The notes beneath the pieces are model-generated. The model saw only the letters and a program-made list of their open reading frames with translations. It was not told where the DNA came from and made no database searches. A stretch of DNA of 64,000 nucleotides from JBBDQZ01 sp040905705 (GTDB lineage: Bacteria > Bacteroidota > Rhodothermia > Balneolales > Natronogracilivirgulaceae), in NCBI GenBank assembly GCA_040905705.1, contig JBBDQZ010000066.1, positions 12,718 to 76,717 on the forward strand, written 5' to 3'. The translations under genes were made by a program, and so were the position numbers. Below, piece after piece: positions 1 through 7,562 of the stretch; position 1 is the first letter of the stretch; the number at the start of each line of letters is the position of its first letter.

Positions 1-2
1 GA

Positions 3-269
3 ATTTTACCTGGTTCTGTTACCTCTATAGCAACGGATATGCAAATGAAAGACGGTCAGCCATATTTCAGAGTGTTATGCTCACTTGACCAAACGTATCT
101 GGAGCTTCCAACCGGCATCAGAGGAGAAATAAAAAAGGGAATGACCTTTCAAGCAAGGTTTATCATAAACCGAAGAACGCTGTTCCAACTTTTGTACGAA
201 AAAGCCGATAACTGGCTAAACCCTGTATGGAACGATAATGCGTACACCACACATATTCTGAATCAGTAA
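3..269 (+). CDS. HlyD-family secretion adaptor, C-terminal end (partial)
   Basis: The reading frame is open from base 3 with no start inside the window, so this is the 3' end of a gene entering from the left. The visible part is about 88 residues. The end resembles the last beta-domain of HlyD/bacteriocin-type periplasmic adaptors: a short PYFRV strand, a 'GIRGEIKKGMTFQARFII' type strand pair and a C-terminal helix with RRTLFQLLYEK, as in adaptors whose partner is a C39 ABC exporter. The exporter follows 14 bases downstream, which supports one operon. In the family this protein links the inner-membrane exporter to an outer-membrane channel. The assignment is by pattern and context because the coiled-coil part lies outside the window. 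Confidence 0.75.
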   Translation: MLPGSVTSIATDMQMKDGQPYFRVLCSLDQTYLELPTGIRGEIKKGMTFQARFIINRRTLFQLLYEKADNWLNPVWNDNAYTTHILNQ

Positions 270-283
270 TAAACAGAAAAGAG

Positions 284-2494
284 ATGAACAGGGGAAAGAT
301 CGGTATCAGACAACAAGATATTACGGATTGTGGTGCTGCTTGTTTGGCTTCAGTTTCAGGATATTACGGTCTTGAAATGCCGATCTCCAAAATTCGACAA
401 TATGCCTCAACCAATAGACAAGGAACAAATATTCTCGGGATAATTGAAGCAGCAGAGAAAATTGGATTTGCGGCGAAAGGGGTAAAAGGTGAATACGAAA
501 GTCTTTTTCGGATGCCGACACCGGCCATTGCACATGTGATAATAGATAAAATCATGCATCATTTTGTTGTCATTTACAATGTCTCCGGTAAATATATCGA
601 AATCATGGATCCGCAGGAAGGAAAAGTCCGTAAGATCCCTCACAGTACCTTCAAAAATCAATGGACCGGGGTATTGGTTCTTATCATGCCGAATGAATTT
701 TTTATACCCGGGAGTGGAAAGGTCTCGGTTTTCAACCGATTATGGTTTTTACTCAAGCCACACAGGTCTGTGCTCTGTCAAGCCGTTATTGGTGCGGCGT
801 TATTTACCATCATCGGGCTCTCCACCGCCATTTATGTTCAGTTACTTGTAGATCATGTGTTGATCGATGGCAACCGCAATTTGCTTAATCTTCTAGGTGT
901 AGGGATGATTGTACTTCTGCTCTTGCAGATATTAATCGGTGTTATAAAAACACTTTTTACACTTAAAACCGGTCAGATAATCGACGCCCGCCTGATCCTC
1001 GGCTATTACAAGCATCTTCTTACCCTTCCACAACAATTTTTCGATACCATGCGGGTTGGAGAGATCACCTCCAGAATCGGTGATGCAGTTAAAATTCGCG
1101 TATTCATCAATGACGCAGCCATTAATTTGATCGTCAATGTGTTCATCATCTTTTTTTCATTCGGTTTGATGTTCACTTATTTCTGGAAACTGGGAGCACT
1201 GATGATGGTCATAATTCCGGCATATGCATTGGTATATCTCATAACCAACCGGATAAACAGAAAAACGCAGAGAACATTGATGGAAAATGCGGCTGACCTG
1301 GAATCCCAGCTGGTCGAATCGCTAAACTCCGTTTCTACCATCAAACAGTTCAACCTGGAAGATTTTGCAAATATCAAGACCGAAACGCGATTTATTCAAC
1401 TTCTGAAAACTGTATTTCGTTCCGGTCTGAATTCCGTGTTTTCAGGAAACGCAGTCCTGTTTACCTCACGTATATTTACCATCATTTTGCTTTGGATGGG
1501 TGCTTTATTTGTACTTCAAGGATCTATTACTCCAGGGGAGCTGCTCTCTTTTTATGCTATCGCAGGATATTTTACCGGGCCCGTGAGTGAGCTTGTCGGT
1601 ATGAATAAAACGATTCAGGATGCGATGATTGCATCTGACCGTCTTTTTGAAATCATGGATCTTGACAAGGAACAGGGTGGACAGAATGTAGTTTTAAAAA
1701 CCGGTATGATGGGAGATATTCGATTTGAGGGGGTTTGTTTTCGTTATGGCACTCACATTGAGGTCTTCGAGAATCTAAACCTGACAATTCCCAGGGGGAA
1801 AGTAACCGCTATTGTCGGCGAAAGCGGATCCGGTAAAACGACCCTGATCCACATTTTACAAAAATTGTATCCCGTTAAAGCGGGTCGGGTTTTCATAGGA
1901 GGAATCAACCTTGCTCATATTGATACAAAAAGTCTGAGGCAAAATATTTCGGTAGTACCTCAAAAGATAAATCTGTTCACAGGAAATGTGATTGATAATA
2001 TCGCTTTAGGGGTATTTCATCCTGACATGGAGAAGGTCATTGCCATTTGCAGACGACTTGGAATTCTCTCGTTTATTGATGAACTGCCCAACGGTTTTGA
2101 AACTTTTATTGGAGAAAACGGAGCGAAATTATCCGGAGGACAAAAGCAGCGAATAGCTATTGCAAGAGCATTGTATAGAGAACCGGAAGTGCTGATTCTG
2201 GACGAAGCCACATCTTCCCTTGATTCCGTTTCGGAGCAATTTGTTCAAACGACTGCCCAACACCTTCGGGAGCAGGATAAAACTATCATTCTTATTGCTC
2301 ATCGATTAAGCACGGTTTCTGTAGCAGATAAAATATGTGTACTAAAAAATGGGAATCTTGCTGAGGAAGGAACACATAAAGATCTACTTAAACAGGGAAA
2401 TCACTATTACAATTTGTTGCAGGATCAAATTCCATTCTCGTATGGTAAACATTATGAAAATAATCCGCTTCCAGAGCTCAAAACTTTTTCATGA
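284..2494 (+). CDS. Peptidase-containing (C39) ABC exporter of the bacteriocin type
   Basis: 736 residues with the full PCAT layout. The N-terminal C39 cysteine peptidase has catalytic Cys16 (TDCGAACLA), His93 (MHHFVV) and Asp109 (MDPQEG). A six-helix ABC transmembrane domain spans roughly residues 150-450. The ATPase follows, with Walker A GESGSGKT at 512-519, signature LSGGQ at 616-620 and Walker B VLILDEATSS. Such exporters cut leader peptides after a Gly-Gly pair while exporting the core across the inner membrane. The three peptidase residues and all ATPase motifs are present, so it should be active. Its stop overlaps the next gene by four bases. The only Gly-Gly precursor I see nearby is on the opposite strand at 3431-3631. 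Confidence 0.93.
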   Translation: MNRGKIGIRQQDITDCGAACLASVSGYYGLEMPISKIRQYASTNRQGTNILGIIEAAEKIGFAAKGVKGEYESLFRMPTPAIAHVIIDKIMHHFVVIYNVSGKYIEIMDPQEGKVRKIPHSTFKNQWTGVLVLIMPNEFFIPGSGKVSVFNRLWFLLKPHRSVLCQAVIGAALFTIIGLSTAIYVQLLVDHVLIDGNRNLLNLLGVGMIVLLLLQILIGVIKTLFTLKTGQIIDARLILGYYKHLLTLPQQFFDTMRVGEITSRIGDAVKIRVFINDAAINLIVNVFIIFFSFGLMFTYFWKLGALMMVIIPAYALVYLITNRINRKTQRTLMENAADLESQLVESLNSVSTIKQFNLEDFANIKTETRFIQLLKTVFRSGLNSVFSGNAVLFTSRIFTIILLWMGALFVLQGSITPGELLSFYAIAGYFTGPVSELVGMNKTIQDAMIASDRLFEIMDLDKEQGGQNVVLKTGMMGDIRFEGVCFRYGTHIEVFENLNLTIPRGKVTAIVGESGSGKTTLIHILQKLYPVKAGRVFIGGINLAHIDTKSLRQNISVVPQKINLFTGNVIDNIALGVFHPDMEKVIAICRRLGILSFIDELPNGFETFIGENGAKLSGGQKQRIAIARALYREPEVLILDEATSSLDSVSEQFVQTTAQHLREQDKTIILIAHRLSTVSVADKICVLKNGNLAEEGTHKDLLKQGNHYYNLLQDQIPFSYGKHYENNPLPELKTFS

Positions 2495-2808
2495 TTATGA
2501 AATTTGTAAAACAAATTGAAAGATTACAAGATCTTGATAATATGATAGGCGCGAGATCAACGGGTACGCCGGAAGAATTTGCTTGCCGACTCGGAATCAG
2601 CAGATCTCAACTGTACAATTTGTTGGCCTACTTGAATGATATAGGGATAGAAGTTAAGTATTCAAGAAGCTTGAAAAGTTTTTACTATTATCATAGTGAC
2701 AAACATATTGAAATTAATTTTTCAATTAAAATAATGACCAACAAAGAGACTTTTAAAATTTATGGACGTGGATTCCTTTACTTGATAAATCCTCAATATA
2801 TCATATAA
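2491..2808 (+). CDS. Small helix-turn-helix protein of the bacteriocin cassette
   Basis: 105 residues. An N-terminal winged-HTH segment (about residues 20-65: TPEEFACRLGISRSQLYNLLAYLNDIG) resembles the HTH of DeoR/WYL-type regulators but without a ligand domain. The C-terminal tail is AT-rich, Tyr/Lys/Ile rich and unassigned. The start codon ATGA overlaps the exporter stop, so it is probably translationally coupled; a second in-frame ATG two codons later is equally possible. It ends exactly where the CPBP gene begins. A role as regulator of the exporter or peptide gene is inference from position; the HTH itself is seen. Confidence 0.7.
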   Translation: MIMKFVKQIERLQDLDNMIGARSTGTPEEFACRLGISRSQLYNLLAYLNDIGIEVKYSRSLKSFYYYHSDKHIEINFSIKIMTNKETFKIYGRGFLYLINPQYII

Positions 2809-3302
2809 TGATAACTATCAATTATATTTTTATTCATTTTCAAAAAAAAGCTCAAAATACAATTGGATTATTTATTTTAGAAATGGTCATACTTTTACTT
2901 TTTCTGGACTTTATTTTCTTTACTCTTCAAATATATATACCACATGAACATAATAATAATTTATTTGATTTTTACGTAGATAAATCTTGGACTATAATCT
3001 TTTTTACTGCCTGTATTATTGGTCCTTTTGTAGAAACAATAATTTTTCAATCACTCCCTATTGAGCTTGTTAAACTAAAAACTGATAATATTTTAATTTC
3101 AATAATCGTTTCTTCGCTTGTTTTTTCAATAGCACACTTTGGTGTTCATATAATTGACATGGTATTATTTTTTATGTCAGGGATAATATTAGCATGGAGC
3201 TATGTTGTCAATTTGCATAAAGGATGGGGAAAATCCATAATAATAACTTATTTTATACATGCAATATATAACTTTATTCATCTTGTTATCATTTTAATAT
3301 AA
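2808..3302 (+). CDS. CPBP-family intramembrane protease (Abi/CAAX-like), divergent first motif
   Basis: 164 residues with four or more hydrophobic helices. Family motifs in order: E76-T77 in PFVETIIFQ (usual motif EExxxR), H110 in FSIAHFG, and H151-xxx-N155 in FIHAIYNF. The second glutamate and the arginine of motif 1 are replaced by Thr and Gln, so catalysis may be altered, although E76 and both histidines remain. CPBP proteins often accompany bacteriocin loci, where they act in maturation or self-immunity. Base composition is very AT-rich compared with the 5-60 kb region. It overlaps the HTH gene by one base (A of ATG). Immunity function is inferred from context. Confidence 0.8.
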   Translation: MITINYIFIHFQKKAQNTIGLFILEMVILLLFLDFIFFTLQIYIPHEHNNNLFDFYVDKSWTIIFFTACIIGPFVETIIFQSLPIELVKLKTDNILISIIVSSLVFSIAHFGVHIIDMVLFFMSGIILAWSYVVNLHKGWGKSIIITYFIHAIYNFIHLVIILI

Positions 3303-3370
3303 ATGAAACTTCATCAAAAATAACTGTGTGTGTTCCCTTATAAATCAAACAACTCTATTTAAATGATTGG

Positions 3371-3408
3371 ATCGGACTGGCCAAAAAAAGCCAGCCCGAT
3401 TGTCCTTT
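3371..3408. terminator. Hairpin between convergent CPBP and peptide genes
   Basis: An inverted repeat ATCGGACTGGC / GCCAGCCCGAT (3371-3381 and 3390-3400) encloses an 8-base A-rich loop, giving ten pairs and one mismatch. A pyrimidine stretch follows on the plus strand, and the loop provides a T-run on the minus strand. It lies 68 bases after the CPBP stop and 30 bases after the peptide stop, so it probably terminates both transcripts. Confidence 0.6.
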
Positions 3409-3430
3409 TCGATCTATATCAGAAATACTA

Positions 3431-3631
3431 CTACATTAATGGATCGGTCTTTCTGACATAATCCTGATAATTTGAGTAGTCTATTTGTGTGCCTTTTGCA
3501 CTATTATGTATCTCGAATGCGATATCATAAGCATTTTGAAGAATTTTTGATATTATGCAGTACATGCATCGGCCTCCATATATATTATGCATTTCATTTG
3601 AGTTTAATGTCTTTACATTTAATTTGCTCAT
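3431..3631 (-). CDS. Double-glycine leader peptide, candidate bacteriocin/signal precursor
   Basis: 66 codons. The ATG at 3631 is chosen over an in-frame GTG three codons upstream because GAGGTG lies six bases before it. Residues 1-20 form a classical Gly-Gly leader: hydrophobic and charged positions LNVKTLNSNEM, then HNIYGG with Gly19-Gly20. Predicted cleavage leaves a 46-residue core that begins RCMYC (CxxC at core positions 2-5), has an amphipathic helix-like middle (IISKILQNAYDIAFEI) and a Tyr/Asp-rich tail. The C39 exporter that could process it ends about 1.1 kb away on the other strand. I do not recognise the core. It could be a bacteriocin, a signalling peptide or a modified peptide; no modifying enzyme is visible in the window. 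Confidence 0.72.
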   Translation of the reverse strand: MSKLNVKTLNSNEMHNIYGGRCMYCIISKILQNAYDIAFEIHNSAKGTQIDYSNYQDYVRKTDPLM

Positions 3632-3698
3632 AGTAATCACCTCATGTAATTTATGATTGCCATATTATGAATAGTAACTTCATGTTATATCGCCCCAC

Positions 3699-3726
3699 AT
3701 AAAGTAGAGCTATTTTGTCAGTACAA
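3699..3726 (-). promoter_or_regulatory. Possible Bacteroidota-type promoter of the peptide gene
   Basis: On the minus strand TTG (3726-3724) is followed after 17 bases by TACTTTAT (3706-3699), close to the TAnnTTTG -7 box of this phylum. It would give a leader RNA of roughly 60 bases before the ATG at 3631. Spacing is slightly short, so this is a weak call. Confidence 0.3.
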
Positions 3727-3773
3727 GGCTGACCGAGAGTAGTTTATTCATTAAGCATCTAATTTCCTTGTAC
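3721..3773. repeat. 8-bp perfect inverted repeat flanking 37 bases
   Basis: GTACAAGG (3721-3728) and CCTTGTAC (3766-3773) are perfect inverted copies in the divergent region between the peptide gene and the lipoprotein gene. The left copy overlaps the candidate -33 element. It may be a pair of operator half-sites or a long hairpin; no function is established. Confidence 0.4.
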
Positions 3774-3888
3774 AGAAAAAAATTATAGCATTAGCATCTC
3801 ATGAAGGAAATTGTTTTCGCATTTATTCATTGCGGAATGATCACAGCTCAAACGTTGTCTTAAAAAGATAACTTCAAACTTCATAATT

Positions 3889-4677
3889 ATGTTACAGCAT
3901 TCCATTTCTTATCCGTTTCGGATTACTTTCACTTCACTCATATTCATAGCTTTTTTTGCATCTTGTGACATTGAACCGTTAAATATTGATAGAGATCCCG
4001 AAAATGGTAATGATGAGAACTTTTCCCATAATAAATCACCGGGTACTTCGGCAATGGAATTCTTGCGAAATGACGACTTTACGAACTTACTGGTAGAGGT
4101 TCAGTATATGCCGGGATATCGTCCGACCGACGTAGCACTCGATGAACTCCGGAAATATCTTGAAAAACATCTGAACAAATCTTCGATCATCATATCCGAC
4201 CCGGAAGAAATTCCCCCGGGCAACCAGGAGCAGTATTCCGCAAGCGAAATAAGAGCCATTGAAAAACAGTACCGTCGCCATTTTTCGGAAGAAAGCACTC
4301 TTACTTCGTACAACCTTTTTGTGGATGGAGAATACTCCACACAGAGTAATGTGATCGGAATTGCCTACTTCAATACCTCAAATGCCTATTTCGGCCGAAC
4401 CATTCACGATGCAAGCGAATCACCACCCTTGAGTCCGACACGTGAAAAAATCGAAGGCACGGTATTGCAACACGAATACGGCCACCTATTAGGTCTTGTA
4501 AACAGTGGCACAAAAATGCAGGAAAATCATCAGGAAAATGGGCCACATTGTACTGTGGAAGAGTGCTTAATGTATTATACCACAAATACCAGTGATTTTT
4601 TCACCAATTTATTCGACGGCACCATCCCCGATCTGGATGAGTATTGTATCGCGGATATTCAAGCAGCAAAGGAGTAG
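3889..4677 (+). CDS. Metzincin-like zinc metalloprotease lipoprotein
   Basis: 262 residues. A signal sequence ends in FFASC, so Cys26 is the likely lipidated residue. The zinc motif is HEYGHLLGLVNSG beginning at H195 (HExxHxxGxxxxG), followed by an ENH..PHC...C segment and a Met-turn-like CLMYY. This arrangement resembles archaemetzincin-type and the 'membrane metalloprotease' group of Bacteroidota. The cysteines after the zinc helix may form a disulfide in the periplasm or on the cell surface. Substrate unknown. It stands alone in its direction and ends 93 bases before the convergent methyltransferase pseudogene. Confidence 0.75.
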   Translation: MLQHSISYPFRITFTSLIFIAFFASCDIEPLNIDRDPENGNDENFSHNKSPGTSAMEFLRNDDFTNLLVEVQYMPGYRPTDVALDELRKYLEKHLNKSSIIISDPEEIPPGNQEQYSASEIRAIEKQYRRHFSEESTLTSYNLFVDGEYSTQSNVIGIAYFNTSNAYFGRTIHDASESPPLSPTREKIEGTVLQHEYGHLLGLVNSGTKMQENHQENGPHCTVEECLMYYTTNTSDFFTNLFDGTIPDLDEYCIADIQAAKE

Positions 4678-4770
4678 CTGAAAATCGAAATCCCTAACTA
4701 CTCTGTCTTTTCTGTTATCAAAGCGAATTGCTACGTACATTCACACTTTGATTTTTTAGATGTATATAAG

Positions 4771-5514
4771 CTACTTATAAATACGGCCAATTCGTACGAA
4801 AACAGGAAAAGAGACTTTGTGCACATTCCCTCCCCAGCAGGCTTTTAAATCATGATAGATCCGGTCTACAGGATCTTTTCCCGTCCGTTTTCTGTAATGC
4901 CCAACAGCCGACCAGGTATCCAAAAATCCAATGACCTGATCGAACGTCCATTCATAATTGATGCTGAAACCGGGACTTTCAATCTCGTTAAAAGGAAATG
5001 GAATAGTTTGATACTTTTTCTCTATATATGTTCGCTCCTTATCCCAAAACGGACCTACGATGTTCTGATAAAAATCATCGAGTATTTGATCGGCCGGATG
5101 GAAAGTGCTAATTAATCCATAACCAATCAATGCAAGTATTCCGCGGTTTTTAATCGTCCGATAAGCCTCGTTGTAAAATCTGTCAAAGTCGAACCAGTGG
5201 ATAGCCTGGGCTACGGTGATTAGGTCAAAAACATTATCAGGTAAAGATGTAGATTCGGCACTTTGAACAGAATACATAATGTTGCTACCCGGTAATGCAT
5301 GTTCCAGTTACTGCCTGCTGATATCGGTAGCAGCTACCTTGTCAAAGTAATTTGCCAATTGCCCGGCTACTTGCCCATTCCCCGTACCACAGTCCCAGGC
5401 ACTATACCTGTCTGGAACCAGCGAAAGTAAAAAATCGAAGAGCTCCTCTGGATACAAGGGACGAAATTCGGCATATTGATTCGATTGTTCAGAAAAATTG
5501 TCTTTCATCTTCAT
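4771..5514 (-). pseudogene. SAM-dependent methyltransferase interrupted by one in-frame stop
   Basis: One reading frame runs through the whole interval except for a TAA at 5308-5310. The first part (69 codons) contains motif I WDCGTGNGQVAGQLA and ends ATDISRQ. The second part continues in the same frame with LEHALPGSNIMYS, then FDLITVAQAIHWFDFDRF and a typical class I methyltransferase C-terminus. A single C-to-T change in a Gln codon (CAA to TAA) explains the break, with no frameshift. The intact protein would be about 247 residues. The rest of the frame shows little decay, so the loss is recent, or the stop is a sequencing error or is read through. Substrate unknown. Confidence 0.85.
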
Positions 5515-5646
5515 TCAGGAATACCTTAACGATTCTACTCTTTCGTTTAAATAAACACATAGTGCATGGTCAAAGTATGGATGCTCCATCTGTCTTTATG
5601 AATCAGTATTGTAAAAAAAATAAATCATTCATAAATCCTGAAATAT

Positions 5647-6249
5647 ATGAATCACGAAATACAATCCGGGTCGAATCAGAAAAAATTACGATGTCCATGG
5701 TGCCTTGGATTTGATCAGTATATAAAATACCACGATGAAGAATGGGGGTTGGCATCATTTAATGATCTCACACATTTTGAGTTTCTGATCCTTGAAAGTG
5801 CACAGGCCGGGCTCAGCTGGGCTACAATACTTAAAAAAAGAGATGCTTACAGGCAGGCGTTTTCCCAATTTGATCCCTCTGTTGTTGCCGAATATGACGC
5901 ACATCAAATCCAAAAGTTAATGGGAAATAAAGGTATTGTTCGAAATATATTAAAGATTGAGGCTGCCGTTAATAATGCCCGACGATTCCTGGAAATACAA
6001 CAACAATATGGGTCGTTCTCTGACTATATATGGGATTTTGTTGATGGACAGCCGATAGTCAATGCATGGAAATCAATGCAGGAAATCCCATCAAATACGT
6101 TTAAATCAAATGAACTGGCGAAAGACATGAAAAGAAGAGGCTTTAAATTTCTTGGAAGCACTGTTTTATATGCCCATATGCAGGCTACCGGTTTGATTAA
6201 TGATCACCTTGTAAACTGTTTTCGATATCCTGAACTAACGGTAGGTTAA
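5647..6249 (+). CDS. tag: DNA-3-methyladenine glycosylase I
   Basis: 200 residues, close to the usual 185-200. It carries RCPWC near the N-terminus and YHDEEWG, both hallmarks of Tag, then FEFLILESAQAGLSWATILKKRDAYRQAF and a C-terminal GFKFLGSTVLYAHMQATGLINDH containing zinc-ligand residues. It removes 3-methyladenine from alkylated DNA in base-excision repair. The N-terminal 15 residues before RCPWC look variable. Single gene, divergent from the methyltransferase pseudogene with a 132-base gap. Confidence 0.95.
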   Translation: MNHEIQSGSNQKKLRCPWCLGFDQYIKYHDEEWGLASFNDLTHFEFLILESAQAGLSWATILKKRDAYRQAFSQFDPSVVAEYDAHQIQKLMGNKGIVRNILKIEAAVNNARRFLEIQQQYGSFSDYIWDFVDGQPIVNAWKSMQEIPSNTFKSNELAKDMKRRGFKFLGSTVLYAHMQATGLINDHLVNCFRYPELTVG

Positions 6250-6305
6250 ACCGCTTGCATAGGTGTTCTTATGGACGATTACCTGCCTTGTCATAATATG
6301 AGTAT

Positions 6306-7439
6306 ATGTTATATGGATCATACATTACAGTGAATATCAGAAAATACCCCATCCTGTTATTTCTCCTGATCCTGATATCGGTGATACTTTCTATAATGAT
6401 TTTGTATCTCGTTATACAGAAAGTAAAAACAGATCAACCCGTTTATATGGTGCTTCCTGAAGCGGGTGAACCCGACCGGACATTAAGCACTGGAAATGAG
6501 AATCAGGATATTTCACTGGACGAACTGGTCAAATCTTTGGAATCGCTGGGGCCCATCAACAGCATGCTGATAAATCAGCATGGTGAACTCATTGCTGAAG
6601 AATATTTCAGAGGCATGCATGCCGAACGTGCATACAACATTAAATCGGCTTCTAAAAGTATTCTATCAATACTGACAGGCATCGCGATTGAAAAAGGATA
6701 CCTCGAAGGTGTGAAGCAGCCAATCGGAGAGTTTTTTCCTGATTTTTTTGAACATACAGCCGACTCTGTGAAAACTTCTATTACCATCGGTGATCTGTTG
6801 ACAATGCGTAGCGGCCTGGCATCGACCAGTGGAAATAACTATGGCCCATGGGTAAACAGCAACAACTGGATTCACTATGTGCTGGACCGTCCTCTTACCG
6901 GGATTCCCGGTATAGACAGAAACTACAGCACAGGAAATACCCATTTGCTTGCCGTAATATTGGCAAAGGCCACAGAGATGAACACACTTGATTTTGCCAA
7001 CCGCTACCTGTTTGGTCCTATGGATATTCGAATATACGGATGGGACCGCGATCCGCAAGGCCATTATTTAGGCGGCAATAACATGGCACTTCGCCCGCGG
7101 GATATGATAAAAATCGGTCAACTCATGATGGATATGGGCTACTACAATGGTGAACCACTCGTTTCAGGAGATTGGATCATTCGTTCTGTTGAGCCCGTAA
7201 CAGGCCGGCATGCCGGCAGAGATAACTACGGTTTTTTGTGGTTCAGACGAATGGCCCGCGATTTCCATATGGTTTATGCATTTGGTAATGGAGGGCAATA
7301 TATTATGATCGTCCCGGAGCTGGATGCCGTAATTGCAGTAACGACTCTGAATAATACGGGTGAACGCACACGAAATTATCGAAGACAGCTCTTCAGGACT
7401 GTGGACCATGAGATCGTTCCCTACCTGGAAGCACATTAA
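6306..7439 (+). CDS. Membrane-anchored serine hydrolase of the beta-lactamase / 6-aminohexanoate-dimer hydrolase class
   Basis: 377 residues. One N-terminal transmembrane anchor lies at about residues 14-38. The SxxK motif is S114-A-S-K117 in NIKSASKSIL, and the Tyr motif is Y207-S-T-G-N as in NylB/EstB-type hydrolases (class C beta-lactamase fold). A C-terminal GNGGQYIMIVPELD strand matches the KTG-equivalent strand. The active domain should face the periplasm. Likely a carboxylesterase, amidase or peptidase; substrate cannot be read. The start is uncertain because several in-frame options exist before the anchor. Confidence 0.85.
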   Translation: MLYGSYITVNIRKYPILLFLLILISVILSIMILYLVIQKVKTDQPVYMVLPEAGEPDRTLSTGNENQDISLDELVKSLESLGPINSMLINQHGELIAEEYFRGMHAERAYNIKSASKSILSILTGIAIEKGYLEGVKQPIGEFFPDFFEHTADSVKTSITIGDLLTMRSGLASTSGNNYGPWVNSNNWIHYVLDRPLTGIPGIDRNYSTGNTHLLAVILAKATEMNTLDFANRYLFGPMDIRIYGWDRDPQGHYLGGNNMALRPRDMIKIGQLMMDMGYYNGEPLVSGDWIIRSVEPVTGRHAGRDNYGFLWFRRMARDFHMVYAFGNGGQYIMIVPELDAVIAVTTLNNTGERTRNYRRQLFRTVDHEIVPYLEAH

Positions 7440-7562
7440 TGCCAGTGACATCATCCATACAGCTCGTCTTATTTCAAATCAAAATGCAATGTATTGAAAT
7501 TAAAGGTATTCCTTAAAAAATACAGGGAAGAAGAGTCAACCTGAATACATTAATCCTGGCCG

